A stretch of DNA of 64,000 nt from Setaria digitata (Eukaryota > Nematoda > Chromadorea > Rhabditida > Setariidae), in the NCBI GenBank assembly GCA_003640385.1, contig RCAB01000252.1, forward strand, positions 27,578-91,577, given 5' to 3'. The translations under genes and the position numbers were made by a program. Shown one piece after another: positions 39,296 to 52,800 of this stretch (position 1 is the stretch's first letter; every line of letters starts with the position of its first letter). The notes below the pieces were generated by a model. The model searched no databases, had not been told where the DNA came from, and saw only the letters and a list, made by a program, of their open reading frames with translations.

Positions 39296-39425
39296 CTTCA
39301 CCAATTACCTCTTCACCTGCTGCCCTCTCACCTCCTATCTTCTCACCTTTCCATCCTCGCTCCTACCTATCATCGTTTTTCTCGTTTCTGCCTTACCTCT
39401 ACCATCCATCTAATTTTACCTCTTT
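39296..39425. repeat. Pyrimidine-rich degenerate CACCT repeat
   Basis: About 130 bases almost lacking G on the + strand, with repeated words cacct, tcacct and tacct. It is the complement-type counterpart of the GAGGT repeat at 63.3 kb. No unit is long enough to call a satellite. Confidence 0.55.
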
Positions 39426-40377
39426 GCTCATTTTTGCCCATAAACCGGAATTTGTTATTTCCCATGCATAAACCGGAATTAAAAATTTTTAATGATGAGT
39501 AGATTTTCATTAAAGCTACTACTATAAAGCAGGTAATAATTATTTAGTTGATACGGTTATATTTTTTCTTACCATAGCATTTCCATTTAATTTTTCGTTT
39601 AATTTTCCATTTAATTAGCTCTCATCTTTGGTCAGTTTCAGTTGCATACTTTATAATACTTATTATCTATTGCTATCTTTGTATTTTGCTGCTTTATTTG
39701 CACCATGAAATTACGTCTTTTCTAAAACTTGAGGCTTTTTGCTACTTAATAAGTAAAATGAAAAAAAAAAAAAAAAAAATCTTTATACACATTTTACTAG
39801 TCTATTTCTGTTACGAAATTATGCATTTTCTTAAATTTATGTTTATTTAATAAACGAATAAAAAAATATTTTTATTTTTGCATTTGACCATTTTTATTCC
39901 CTGTAAATCTTTAAGAAAATAAAAATGTTATTAGTTGAAATTCTTTCTGTTAATGAACCCCAAATAAATTGATTTGTACTTAAACATTCAGGAGATTTAA
40001 AATCAATTAAACAATTTTCTTCTAACAATTATGTTTCATTGTTCTTTACATTTTTCAAGAATATAGTAGCATCGGTTCTGTTTGCTACAGTAGCTTTTTC
40101 AGTTGCAAAAAAAAAAAATATAATTAAATCTGACTTTAAGTCATTCGGTCGTTAAGTTAATATTAAGTTCTCTTCCTTCTACACAAACAAATAGCATCTT
40201 CAATGGCTACTTCATTTTTCTAATTAGTGCATACATTATGAACAAATTTATTTCAGCAAATTCATTTCCTCAGTTCCAAAGGATTCGATTAACGATCTGA
40301 ATTTCTGTTCTTTTCCACTTTTGTTGTTGCTATTTTTTTTCTTTTTTCTTAACCCAAATTGATAATCTGCCAAACAA

Positions 40378-41933
40378 ATGACTAGCTTATTAGTGATGAC
40401 GCTACTGTTTTTTGCAATGCAACTAGTCTATGGCTCTCCTGCTTCCGCTGCTCAACTAGACTCGATTCTGTTCGATCCTAGTCCACTAAATCAACCAATT
40501 GCAAATATCAGTGTGGTTAAAACATCAGGTCAGTTTCATTAGTGTCATGCTGCAGTTGTTAATAGAAACTTTAAATCGGTTCCTTTTTTCTCACCTGTAT
40601 TTCTGAATTCGAATTATCTAGTACAATTTGGTTCAAAGCTCATGAAACAACCTTAATTTGGTATCTAATAAAATTCCATATGCTGTTTGCTACTTTTATC
40701 AGCTACAACTTTTCTAAACGTGCTAAAATTTTTCATTTTGTTTTTATAGCTCCTAATTAATTAATTAATCCAGACTTTGGATAATTAATAGTAACGACTA
40801 ATTGGTGCTGAGCTGTTTCTATGCAAAAATGTCTCTAATATACAAAGTTTCTGGATAATCAAATGGTAATTTTTGATGGAAAAGAAAGAGAAAAAAGCCG
40901 TAGTAAGACCTGACTTTTTTAGTTCAACATCATGAAGTTCATTCTACTACTAACACTGCTAATCATGATAGTGGTAATGGTGATAAAATGGAAACTGCAT
41001 GGGAATGTGGCACCGATCAACTGACTAAACTTGTCAGCGAGTCTAAGATTAAACGACACTGCCCAAGATTAAGAAGTTAGTCATTTATTTATGTAATTAA
41101 TCAATTACATATTAAAAACTAAGAAGGACAAGTTTCAGTCGTGCAAAATATGCAAAACGAAAAAAAAATTCGATGCTTCCATAAAACATGCTTTCGAAAT
41201 TTCAACGCCTTTTCATAATTCGAAATTCTAATTTTTAGACAATGCAGCTTCTAAATTTTGAATTTTATTTTTCCCTCCAGTTTTGTGGATCTTTGTAAAG
41301 AAATTTTCACAAAATATTCTAAAAATCGTACCTAATTAAACAATTGAACAATGGAAGTTTGTGATCAATAAGTTTAATTCCGATACATTTGTGAATTTCG
41401 AGCATTGCGAATAATTTTTAATACATTTTTTGCTGTTTGAAAAGCTTCAAAAAGTGAAGCTCTTAGATTAAACTTACTAATTTCTATTTCCAATTTTATT
41501 AAAAAAATTCGCAATTTTAATTGACAGTTCTGAAATAGTAGTGAGGAAATTATTTGAACTACTGCATAAAATTCAGGTCCTATCAATCAGTGCTGCATTA
41601 ATCACGACTACTGTTATGATAAGCAATTTGGGAAGGAACTCTGTGATGATACATTCTGCAATTGCCTCAATGTAATCACTCGTTTTTTTGCCTCTTTTCT
41701 ACACTTTAATTAATTAAATAATTAGGAAAGAAATTGTATAACAATGATAACAATCACTCTTTTGACGGAAAAATTTCCATTTCCTTGACCATTTCAAAAA
41801 TATTTAATTTCAGACTGCTACCATAAATAATCCTGTATGCAATAAAAGAGATGCACGATCATTTTGCGAACTTGTTCGAGCTTTTGGCGAAACAGCATAC
41901 ATGCAGGCTGGGAGGTTAATTAAGACTAATTAA
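40378..41933 (+). CDS. Secreted phospholipase A2-like protein, 4 exons, 172 aa
   Basis: Exons: 40378-40528, 40923-41075, 41577-41671, 41814-41933 (519 nt, phases consistent). Residues 1-24 (MTSLLVMTLLFFAMQLVYGS) form a signal peptide, so the product is probably secreted. A Thr/Asn/His-rich linker precedes the Cys-rich core, AWECGTDQLTKLVSES through RHCPRL. The PLA2-type active-site block follows: INQCCINHDYCYDKQ, with the His-Asp pair, then CDDTFCNCLN. The last exon adds two more Cys, NPVCNKRDARSFC, and ends LIKTN. I do not see the glycine-rich calcium loop of classical secreted PLA2, so lipase activity is uncertain; this PLA2-like fold is common as a secreted family in nematodes. An AATAAA lies about 150 nt past the stop. 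A decayed inverted copy of exons 3-4 lies 8 kb downstream. Confidence 0.8.
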
Positions 41934-42190
41934 TTGTATTTGTCGTTTTTTTTGTTTGCTATCCAAATTTTTTTCTCTCTTTTAGTAATCAACATTATCC
42001 CATCTTTTATACTAATTTCAAACAGCTGGTTAATTAAAGAAGCCGGAGTTTTTCAGACCTCTTTCCGACTAAATGGAAGCCTTAATAAACTAATTAATTA
42101 AGAAAGATTGGTGGGAAGTAGGAGAATAACTACAAAGCTACCAGAAGAACATATTTTTGGATCTCTTTCAATTGAAAATATTTCAAAAAA
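41582..42190 (+). repeat. Inverted duplication, arm 1 (source copy)
   Basis: About 609 bases, from inside exon 3 of the PLA2-like gene to beyond its poly(A) signal, recur as the reverse complement at 49486-50092, with roughly 95% identity by eye. Homology stops abruptly at both ends: upstream intron 2 is not shared, and downstream it ends in an A-run. Confidence 0.92.
42084..42089 (+). promoter_or_regulatory. Possible poly(A) signal of the PLA2-like gene
   Basis: AATAAA (in cttaataaac) about 150 nt after the TAA ending at 41933. The same hexamer is preserved in the inverted copy at about 49.6 kb, because that copy includes this 3' flank. Confidence 0.45.
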
Positions 42191-45100
42191 CGCATTCTTC
42201 CATCACTTCAAATACTATTTTTAATTGCTTTAATTATCATCAAGAATTAATAATAATGATGTTTCATAAGCTTGACAAAATTTATAAATTTAAGGCAAGA
42301 TTGATCGACGAATTCACTAATGGAATGTCGCAACACATGCATACTTCATTCAACACACAAATGGATCTAAATTTCATTTCAACTTTCGAATTAAATTTTT
42401 AATTACGTAAATTTTGTTACATATTTCGAAAGTTTATCAATTTTCGAGAAAACACTTTTTTTTTTAAAATTTGTTGATGATTTTTGGTAAAATTCATCTA
42501 ATTTACATTCCATTTTGAATATTTCAACATATGCGCTAGGGTTAATGAAGAGAAATAAATGGCTACACTGAATGCAAACACACTGAATGACATTTTAACT
42601 GGAAATTAAAAATTTAATAGCAAAATTGAAAAGATGAAGCAAAATTTAATTCTTTCATGTAACTGTTAATTAGTGCAAGATATTTGTTGTCAAAAATTGT
42701 ACAAAAAACAAATAAACAAAATTTAAAAATTTTGGTGAAAAGATGAATGACAATTCTATTCACTTGTTAAGTATTTCGTAATAATAAAAGTTAAATATAA
42801 TTTCTATGATTAAGTGTGATTTCACTCCTGATAGTTAAAAACAATTTCAAATACTCGATGAACACAAAGAATAAAAGAAAAAATAAGAAACCAGTTAAAA
42901 TCCAAAAAATTTCCAAATATCGCAAATCTTTTAGTTTTTAGATGAGGGTATTTTTATATCAATCAGTTCCTTTCAAAAAAAGAATTATGTGTCAAATTTA
43001 GAAATTTAAAAAATTTTACTATAAAGAATTTGAAATCTACAGTAATAAATTTGAATATAAAACATTATCAGTTTATTGCTATTTATATTGGTTACCTCAA
43101 TTCTCTTAAAATTTACATAATTTTCTTGCCTTTTCTTTTTTCGCCCTTTGCAAATGTTTATACTTTCTAAAACAGTCAAAAGATGATAGTTTCAAATTTT
43201 AATTTTCTTTTTCCAATAAAATTTTGCAATTCTAATTAGTTGTTTATGTAAACATTAAATAAAAACAGTTATCAATGTTTTTAAATTTTTTTTTATTGTT
43301 TTGGCGAAAAAAAGGAACAATAATTTTAACTTTATATCCATTATTTTCGTATACGCAATATAAAATAATATCTTAATTAATAAAAATACACAATACAAAA
43401 CATCTTAATTAATAACCAATCAATAATTTGAAATTGTCTACTAAATCATGCTATAAACTGTGAACTTTTAAATTGTGAATTTTACCTTAACACTAATGAA
43501 TTCGATCGTAAAATGATTACATCATCATTGAAATTGTTAAAGTTCACATTTTCATTTTCTTTTTTGATTTTTTTTTTTCTTTCCACCTGACTACTGACAG
43601 TCAATAAGTTGAAATGAAAATTTCTTAAAAAGACTTTTAAATTCCAGTGATTGTGAATTGAAATTATTTAAAATAACAAAATTCAGTTTTCCATGTGATT
43701 GCATTCGTGTATCTTTTAACAGTGCTTTTTTTTCCAATGCCACAGAAAAAGTCAAGGTTTTGAAAAATTTGAATTTATCATTTTTTTTTTCTTCCATTTA
43801 AAGCTCAATGAATTACTGCAACTGAATGTTTCCAATTATCTTTCAGAGATTTTCTTCGTCTTTTCATTGTTATATCATAACTTTTTTCCATATAAAAAAA
43901 AGGCAATTTCAGGTTAGACGTGCGAGACAGTGGAATCTTCTTTTTTTTTTCCTTTAAATTTATTCATTCTGAAAACTTTTTAACTGTTTGTGAATTAAAA
44001 AAAAGGATTCTTTTATTGCGAATGAAAGTTTCACGTACGCACGCTTAGGTTTTTCTCTTTCTCTCTCAACAAACAAATATATTCTTATTTCTCAACAAAT
44101 AAATATATTCTTGTTTGTTGAGCAATTGTTTGTTATTGACGGATTAAATAAATACTAAGCATCAATCTGAATGACTTCAAATGAATTCAAACTAATAAAA
44201 AATGCGGAATTTGAAATAATTATTACTGAAAAAAAAAGAGAATGAAGGAACTTTATGGTTGAGTAAAAATGAAAAAATTGTTTGGCGAATGAAGCAAGCA
44301 AAAATGTTCCCGAGCAAATTTGGTAAGTTTTGCTTTAAAATTTTAATCCGAAATTTCGAAAAAAAAGAAATAATAGTAAAAAAACTGAAGTGGAAAGAAA
44401 ACAAATGTTAAATTAGTCGTAATTATGAAATTAACTGAAGTTCAGAAGAAAAATAATTCTGTTTGAGAATGATAAAAAAGTAGTGATAAGTAGGAAGGAA
44501 AAAGTCGGCGATATGTTTTGTTTTGTTGAAAGATTTTAGGAACTGCCGAAATTTGTACTTCCTAATTCTTACTAAAAAAAAAGGAAGAAATAAGAAATGT
44601 AGAATAAAAAAAATGAAGAAGGAAAAATAAATTACCAAATAGTTCATCTTTTTTTTTTTGATTTTTTTTATATTTCATATTCTTTTTACATTTCGTCCAT
44701 AATGATCTCTTTCAGTATCACGAAATATTGATGCACTTATTTTTTGCAAATTTTCTAATTTATGGTTTTTTTTTCAACTTTTTACGACACAAAAATACAT
44801 TTAAAGAAAAAGAAAAAGTTAGGTTAAATAAAAATTATTTAAGAAAATTTTCATGGAAGTAACGTTATGTGATAGAAGTGGGCAGTTTAAAATTTAAGAA
44901 ACAATATATTCGCCTCATTTCAAGCATCATAATATTTTCCTTTTTTTTGTTCCAACTTAAAATTTTCATAAGTTTAAACTTCATCCCAAATTTTTAATCA
45001 AAATGTTCGTTTATTTGTGCTATGAAAAGATTTTTAGATTTTACAGTTGGATTATTCAAGAAGGAAATTTTGATGCAAATTATTGGTGGCTTTTATATAA

Positions 45101-46863
45101 TATATGACATGCTTTTCTAAAAAATTAATTTCATCCAATGCCACATGTATTAATCACTTTTTGAATTAATTTAGCAGTTTCTTAAATTTAAATCATTTTG
45201 ATCAATTCATTTTGCTGATGAAGTTATCAGTTGTTGAGTTAAATTAAAAAAGAAATTATTTGGAACTAAAACAAAAAAACACAAAAATACACTGAGAAGA
45301 TTCATTATTTGTGAAGTGCAAAAATCAATGTTCCATGATGGTTTCATATGACATTCTTAATACTTAAAATAATTCATTTGTAATAGTAACAGGTATCAAT
45401 CATATTCTATTTCTTTTTAATGATAAAAATGTACTATGGATGATGGCGAAGAAAACGGCTTGTTGAAAGGAAATGAAATTACCATTAAAAAGCCAGTTAA
45501 CAGGACTTTTGTGTTCTGCTGAGGTATAAGTTAAAATTTTAAATTCGAAAATTATATGATAAGCATCACTGAGATGCTTTTCTCTAAAGTTTTTAGCTTC
45601 AGCTATTTCGTAATTTAATATAGTTAACAGCTACGGTTTGCTTTCAATAGATCATGAAAAAAGTGACATGATATTAATAATGGTGACAGTAAATGATGGT
45701 GATAACGATAATCATCATGACAATGCAAAGAATGGTGATGATGTAATGCAAACGATGATAATGTTGGTGGAAATGCTGATTACAGCACTGATTACAATGA
45801 TAATAGTAAGAAAGGGATTATGAAGATAAAAGAGAATAGCGATAATAATTATGATGATAATAATGAGATGGTGATGATGACAATAAAAATCCGACTATAG
45901 TCAGAATAATAATAATGATGAGGTAAAAAGTAGGTGGTGATTGTGGCAACAAAAGAAGTGGTTGCATAATCCAGAAAAGATGGATTCTTCCGGCTGTTGC
46001 AATTGTAGTTCCTTTTATAAATATCCGTAATTATGAACCGATCATCATTACCATCACCATATTCCTCAGTGATGAAAGCCTCTCATTGAGGTCAGGTCAT
46101 CATCATCCTCAGCACAGTGGCAATTAACAATTGCAATCATTCCCATTTCATCTTTATTTGATCACATTTACATGGATTTATGCAATCCTATTTACTTACT
46201 TACTTTACTTGAATTATTCATTTTACCTTATTCATCGCATTCACTCATTACTAAATTGTATTTTAATTAGTTGAAGTTTACTACAAAATTTAATCTTGCA
46301 TTAATTAGCTGATTAATTTTCATCCAAGTTCGTAAAAATGGGAAGTTTCTGTTTTAATGGCACATTATGATAAATTAATTTTATCAATAAACAGGTATTT
46401 TACCAAAAAATTTTGACTATTTTTTTATGGGAAATTCAAAATTTCTTCTTTATTTGCTGTTAATCGTGCATTAATCACAGCAGCTGGTAGATGCTTGCAT
46501 ATATTGAGATAATGACCTAAAAATTACATAATGTTCAATCGAAATTTGTGCGACTTTCAGGAAAATATTCGTTAACCGGGAAGATTTCCGAATTTACTAT
46601 GCTATGAAAAACGGACGATGAATTTTTTTATTTTTGCACGACAGTTTGCAATAGTATGCTTCACTGAATGGCTGATAAATTAAAACTTATTTAAAATTAT
46701 TTTACAGAATCAAAGAATCATTTCATCAAGAACACTCAAATAAATTTTTTTTAAATTCTCTTTTCCTTGCCTTTTTCTGCCTTTCAAGTTTTCAATTACT
46801 TTTAATTTCCCATCATTTTCTACAATTTTTCTTTTTTTATTGTGAAAACAAAATATTTTAAAG
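42191..46863. other. AT-rich gene-poor region upstream of the ZP gene
   Basis: About 4.7 kb with long A/T runs and no recognised exon. It should contain the promoter and the missing first exon(s) of the ZP gene. A short frame at 46427-46474 encodes MGNSKFLLYLLLIV then a stop and looks like a signal peptide. No donor in the right phase joins it to the next exon, so it is only a candidate. A GAT-rich patch lies at 45640-45930. Confidence 0.45.
45640..45930. repeat. Degenerate (GAT/AAT)n simple repeat
   Basis: Many GATGAT, GATAAT and AATGATGA words in an imperfect run. The open frame across it (45638-45823) is explained by the trinucleotide composition and is not called as a gene. Confidence 0.65.
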
Positions 46864-49800
46864 GCATTGTTACTGTTGATGGATTATGTAGCAACGATAA
46901 CAATTGATAATGCTATCGTCGGTGATCCAGATATTGAATGTCTTGATGAAGAAATTCGTATTTTTGTTAAAACAAGAAAAATATTCAACGGTGGCACTTT
47001 TGATTCGATTTAATTACTTTAATTAAGTTAAAAGATAACCCAAAAAATTTTCTTCCTGCATGCTAGATATATAATTTCAAATAAATTATAAAGCTAAAAT
47101 TAACCGTGAACTTCATTTGACAATAAAAAACAGCTCATATAACTTCAAAAAAAATCCTTTAATATTTTCTAGACTTAAAAAAACTGCAAAACAGTATTAT
47201 TCAAAATAAATAAATAAATAAAACTGGATTGAAGGATCGATCATTAGTTTTATCTAAATAAATGCTTTATGAAACTCTGATGGTAATTCTTTCGTAATCA
47301 TTTAACTTTTTCTCTTTTTCCATCTTACCTAATCCTAAAAATCTCAAACAAGCAGGTCGAATTTACGCTAAAGGGAAAGCTGACAATCCGGCTTGCTACA
47401 AAGACGATTTTGCTCCAGAAAGAACCAAGAAACCTCATATGGTTCTGAAATTCGGAACATGCGGAATGCGAAGTTTACGATCCGTAAGTTGACAGGAATA
47501 CATTTTTCTTTGTTAAAATTAAATTGCCAAAATACATTGAAATGTAATTAAAGTGATTTTAATCAATATGATAACCGCTGAGTTCTACTATTTCATTAAA
47601 TCATACAATAATTTCATCAAATTTACAAAATGATGAAATCAAAAAAACGCGCGATATTTACAGGATCAACAGATAATAATAATTTTATATCAATCCTTAT
47701 CATTTCATATTTTAATTTCAAAAAAAAAACGAAAATAAAAATTAAACGAAAAATAGAAAATTCGGCTGCTATCGATGGATGTAATGAAGTCCGGTTTCTT
47801 AATTGGCAAAATCATTTTAATCAACCAAAATTGGAGCAGTGAAACAATTTGAATATGCTGAATTGCTAGCTAAACTATAATAACACTCTTATTTTTGTCA
47901 TTTTGTTATAACTTTGCAAAATGTAATCAGTGTAACATAAAACTCCTTGACCTCTATTGAACTTTAAGTTTTAATTCATTTTCATCTTTTTTTTTTTTGT
48001 TTCTGCTTTCACTCATCATTTTCGAATCCAATTAAATAAATAAATGTAAAATTTACCCCAAACAAAAGTCCTTTCAGTTAAATGTTAAATGCCGAGAATT
48101 TATTATCATATGATTTGATGATGTAATGAATTTTATACGTTTTTGTGGTGGCAATGTTTGGTGAATTGAATAAAATTATTATGTGATTTTATGAGTGAAT
48201 AGAATTATTAATTAACCAAACTATGTTAATTGCAATTTTGAATTTGGATAGTATCTTAACAAACTGAAATCATTTTAGGTGGATCCACGAGGAATGTATT
48301 ACGGAATCACAATGGTTGTTTCATTCCACACGGTTTGCTTATTGCAAAATCATTTTTTTTTTCTTTTTTTTTTTTAAGGCATACTAAAATTTTCTTAAAT
48401 AATCTAATTTTGTTATTTTTTTGCATTTTTTTTTTTTTTTTTCATTTTACGGCTTAAAAAAATAGATTCCATATAAGATGTGTGAAGTGGTAACCATAAA
48501 TGCAACAAATTAATTAGTCAAAATGGAACTTCTTATTATTAATTAGCACTGGAAAAAATGGAAGGTTAAAATTAAATGAAAGGCTAACTGATCTGCAGAT
48601 ATTTATCACAAAGGTTGATCAAGCATTTCATGTTAAATGCTTTTTCGAAGAGGCTAGCCATGGACTCACTGCTGGAATTGGCGTCAGGTAAGGGATATTT
48701 TCCAATGATAAAATAAAAAGGAAATAGATGGAAAATTAAAAGTCTTTTTTTTTAATTATGGAGGAAAATAATTTTGTGAAAATTTGTTGAGATTTCGGAT
48801 TATAATATTTCGTTCACCAGGCACTTTGTTTTTTCCTTCAGACAAAATTGTTTTCTACCATTGTAGGTCTCGAGACAGTAAAAGCTGTTAGGCAGTGATT
48901 GGAATTTTAATTTTAATTTTCACAAAATTTTAATTTCAATGCAATACCTGTGTTCATTTTGCATATATTCGTAAGCACAGTTTTATACATATATGCTATA
49001 TATATACATATTAATATTTTCAATTGACAGAGATCCAGAAATATGTTCTTCTGGTAGCTATATATATATATATATAGCACATAATTAGGTAAAAAAAAAA
49101 AAAAAGCAAAAACTGGGTCATTGAGAGAAAGAGTGAAGAAGAAAAAAAAAATCAAATTTTAGGTCGTATTTCCGTAGTTTATAAAAATTTAATTATTTCT
49201 AAAACTGCCCGCTTTTTTTCATTTTTTTTTCCTCGATATAGAATATCAGTTTGCAACTTCATTTTTTTCTCGAATATTTAAATTACATGATACAATTAAA
49301 CATAGGGATGAATGAACTATTAATTAGCCAGTTAAGACATTATTTGAATATATGAATTAAATTTAACGGTTTTTTTTTATTTCTTAAAACCCAAACTGAT
49401 AAGGTTGCGTAATTATTAATAGCTTCATTTTACAAATGGATAACTTGATTTGATTTGCTAACATTTGAAATGATGGAAGAATTCCTTTTTTGAAATATTT
49501 TCAATTGACAGAGATCCAGAAATATGTTCTTCTGGTAGCTTTGTACTTATTCTCCCACTTCCCACCAATCATCCTTAATTAATTAGTTTATTAAGGCTTC
49601 CATTTAGTCGGAAAGAGGTCTGAAAATCTGCCGGCTTCTTTAATTAACCAGCTGTTTGAAATTAGTATAAAAGATGGGATAATGTTGATTATTAAAAGAA
49701 AGGAAAAAATTTGGATAGCAAACAAAAAAAACGACAAATACAATTAATTAGTCTTAATTAACCTCCCAGCCTGCATGTATGCTGTTTCGCCAAAAGCTCG

Positions 49801-52800
49801 AACAAGTTTGCAAAATGATCGTGCATCTCTTTTATTGCGTACAGGATTATTTATGGTAGCAGTCTGAAATTAAATATTTTTGAAATGGTCAAGGAAATGG
49901 AAATTTTTCCGTCAAAAGAGTGATTGTTATCATTGTTACCACTGCAACAATTTCTTTCCCTAATTATTTAATTAATTAAAATGTAGAAAAGAGGCAAAAA
50001 AACGGGTGATTACATTAAAACAATTGCAGAATGTATCATCCTTCCCAAATTGCTTATTATAACAATAGTTGTGATTAATGCAGCATTGATTAGAAGAAAA
50101 AGTTTGCAAGAAATAATATCTAAAAATTTAGATAATATGAGAATTAATATTTTGAATATATTTTTACGCGAATATTTTGTTATTATTTTTATCAATTTGA
50201 TTACGTATTTCATTCATAGAATTTGATTGTCTATTTCATATAAATCAATCTTTTGTTTTTTTGTTTATCACTTTATTTACATATTTCACACCAATTTCTG
50301 AACAAAGTAGAAAAGAAAAAAGTAATTGCATAAAATATAATTGTATTTTTTACCAATCGTAATTCTTCCAATTTAACTGGCTTAGTAACTAAATCAAATT
50401 TACTTTCAAGTCTTGTATTTTGACGAAAAAGGAAAAAACAAAAGCAAATGCAAATAAATTATAGTATTTTATGCAACCATCATAAAGTAAATTTCAGTCT
50501 TCATTTAATACTTAGAAAACATGATTTCAGTATGATAGCAACAACAGAAATGGCAGCACGTCATCCAATTCCAGGTTGCAGCTACAGTATTCACGCGAGT
50601 AGTATTGATGATTTAGAATCAGGTAAACCTGCTGGACCAATAATTAAGTTTGCTCGAGTTGGCGATCGAATACTTCATCAATGGCATTGCGATGATCGTA
50701 AGAAACTTTTGCTTTTTTTTCTATCGAAATTTTTAAATTACTTTTCCAAAGTTTGAAAGTTTTATATTTCGTTTGCTTACATGGCAATAATTTGCATATC
50801 AATAAAATCTCGCTGAGTGCTTATTAATTTTAGCGGTATTTAATTGAGCCTTAAAAATTTTTCAGTAACATTCTCAAAAAAAGAAGTTAAATTTAGTATT
50901 ATTTGCATATAATTTTCCTTCTTCTTTTTTGTAAATTTTATATCTGATAATTGCATTTTGTGAAAGAAGAAAAGATTTGGCAATTTGAAATAAATTTTTA
51001 ACGCTTTTTATTCCAAAAAATTTAATCATTTATAGAAATGTATGGCATACTTATCAATAATTGTTACGTAACAGATGGATTCGGCAAACGTTCAGATGTC
51101 ATAGATTCCAAGGGGTTATTGCTATCTCCTTTTTCTTTTTGAAAATTTAATTTTAACTTAAAATAAAAATTTAAGGCGGTTGCTTGTTTTTTGTCTAATT
51201 CAAATTTTTTATCCGAGAAAAACTTGGAATATTTTTGATTTTTAACAATTAGATTTGATATTAATTATGAAAAGGGGAAAAAAAGAATAAATTCGAGTAA
51301 ATCCAGGTGTTCAATTGATCCAATACTTATTACGGGTATACGGTATTCAGCAGATCTGCAACGAGCATACGGTGAAAGTATGGTATTTAAATTTGCCGAT
51401 CGGCCGGGTGTTTGGTTCTTCTGTCAAATTCAAATGTGTATGAAAAAGGCAGGCATGTGCAATGGGATTACGGTAAAAGAAAAAGTTTTATTATTAATTA
51501 TAAACATTTTTTGTTCCATTACTAAATTAAACTTTCTTTTAAGAAAGGATTGAATTAACTTGCAAATGTCAATATAAAGATAGACAACTGGATCAGTCTA
51601 AAAGGGAAAGTTTAATTTGATATCAATTTATTTTTTTCTTCCATTTTAGTTATTAAAAATTAATTTCATTTTAAAGAAAGCATGAATTTAATGGATCAGT
51701 AGTGATGAATGGTGGGAATGAAGTGGATTGATTATTAAACTAATGAAGGAATTTATAGTACTAAAAAATGAATTTAGCCACCATCATGTAGTTTACAAAT
51801 CGAAAATACGGAATATACGACGGAAAAACGAGGAAAAAAACTTTCCGGAATAGGAGAACCGATCATTCTAACATCGCCAATGAAATTTGTTAAAAAAGGC
51901 CAAAAACCGGAAAATGAAGTGGAAATGTCAAATGGTTTAATGGATGAATATCCCGAAGAACAATCTAGGTTCAAATTATGAAATATTGGACGAAAAGAGT
52001 TTTAGCCTTTCTCTCCAATTAAACTTTTTTTAAAACTCTAGATTTGATGAAACGAATTAAGTAGCAAGAAAAGAGAGAGAAAGGAGAATTTTTGAAAAAA
52101 TTGACAAACAATTTTAATGAGTTACATTTATTTATTTTTTAATAATTGATGGAATGTTGACAATTGTTCAGATGGAAGAAAAAATGCTTGAGAATTTAAT
52201 AAATTTCAAAATGGATGAATTTCTCGTCTTTCCACTTGTATTTAGGATCAGTGGTGGAAAAGTTGAAGAAGGCAATTTAGTTTCCGGTGGGTTGAAACTT
52301 TCAGCATTGGGACGACACGACCCGAAATACGAATTTCGCCAGATTGTAAAACCGGAAACGTCAACGGTATCAAGCTTTTACTTAAAAAAAAAGAGTTTGG
52401 CAACTTTGCTTTTTATGAAGAATATTTTATCTTTTTAACTTCATAATAAACATCTCTTTTTTTGAACCAATTATTTTTACTGTTAATTTAATATTTTTGT
52501 TCCGTCCATTTTTGTCCTCTCTAATTGACAATTCCTTTTATTCTTTTAGTTTTATTAATTTTGAATTTCTATTTTAGGCATTAGTAACAACTATTTTTGA
52601 AACCGATGAAAACCAAAGTAATAGTAACCATAATAGCCAAGAAGGTGCAGAAAGTAATGTTTATAATTTACTTGTTACTCATTTATTTCTTTGAAATGGG
52701 ATTTAAGCATTTAAGTCTTAAGGAAGTGGTGATTAAAATGAAATACTTACATGTAAATATAATATATTGTGATGTATACAAATGGGTGCAGTAAAATTAT

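Larger units (their letters stand above)
33531..40377. other. AT-rich gene-poor region
   Basis: About 6.8 kb of very AT-rich DNA with long A and T runs. I saw no exon with convincing splice sites and codon pattern, no RNA gene and no transposon. It contains a 47-base poly-A run followed by an N (38336-38383) and a C/T-rich stretch with repeated CACCT-like words at 39296-39425. It must also contain the promoter of the PLA2-like gene. Confidence 0.5.

Noticed and set aside
45638..45823. Plus-strand frame rich in Asp, Met and Ile
   Set aside because: Explained by GAT/AAT trinucleotide repeats.
52154..52245. Possible upstream start or extension of the ZP exon at 52246 (reading from a Met at 52166)
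   Set aside because: The tttag acceptor at 52245 gives a phase-2 join (AG|G ATC) that matches the preceding exon exactly; the upstream part is intron.
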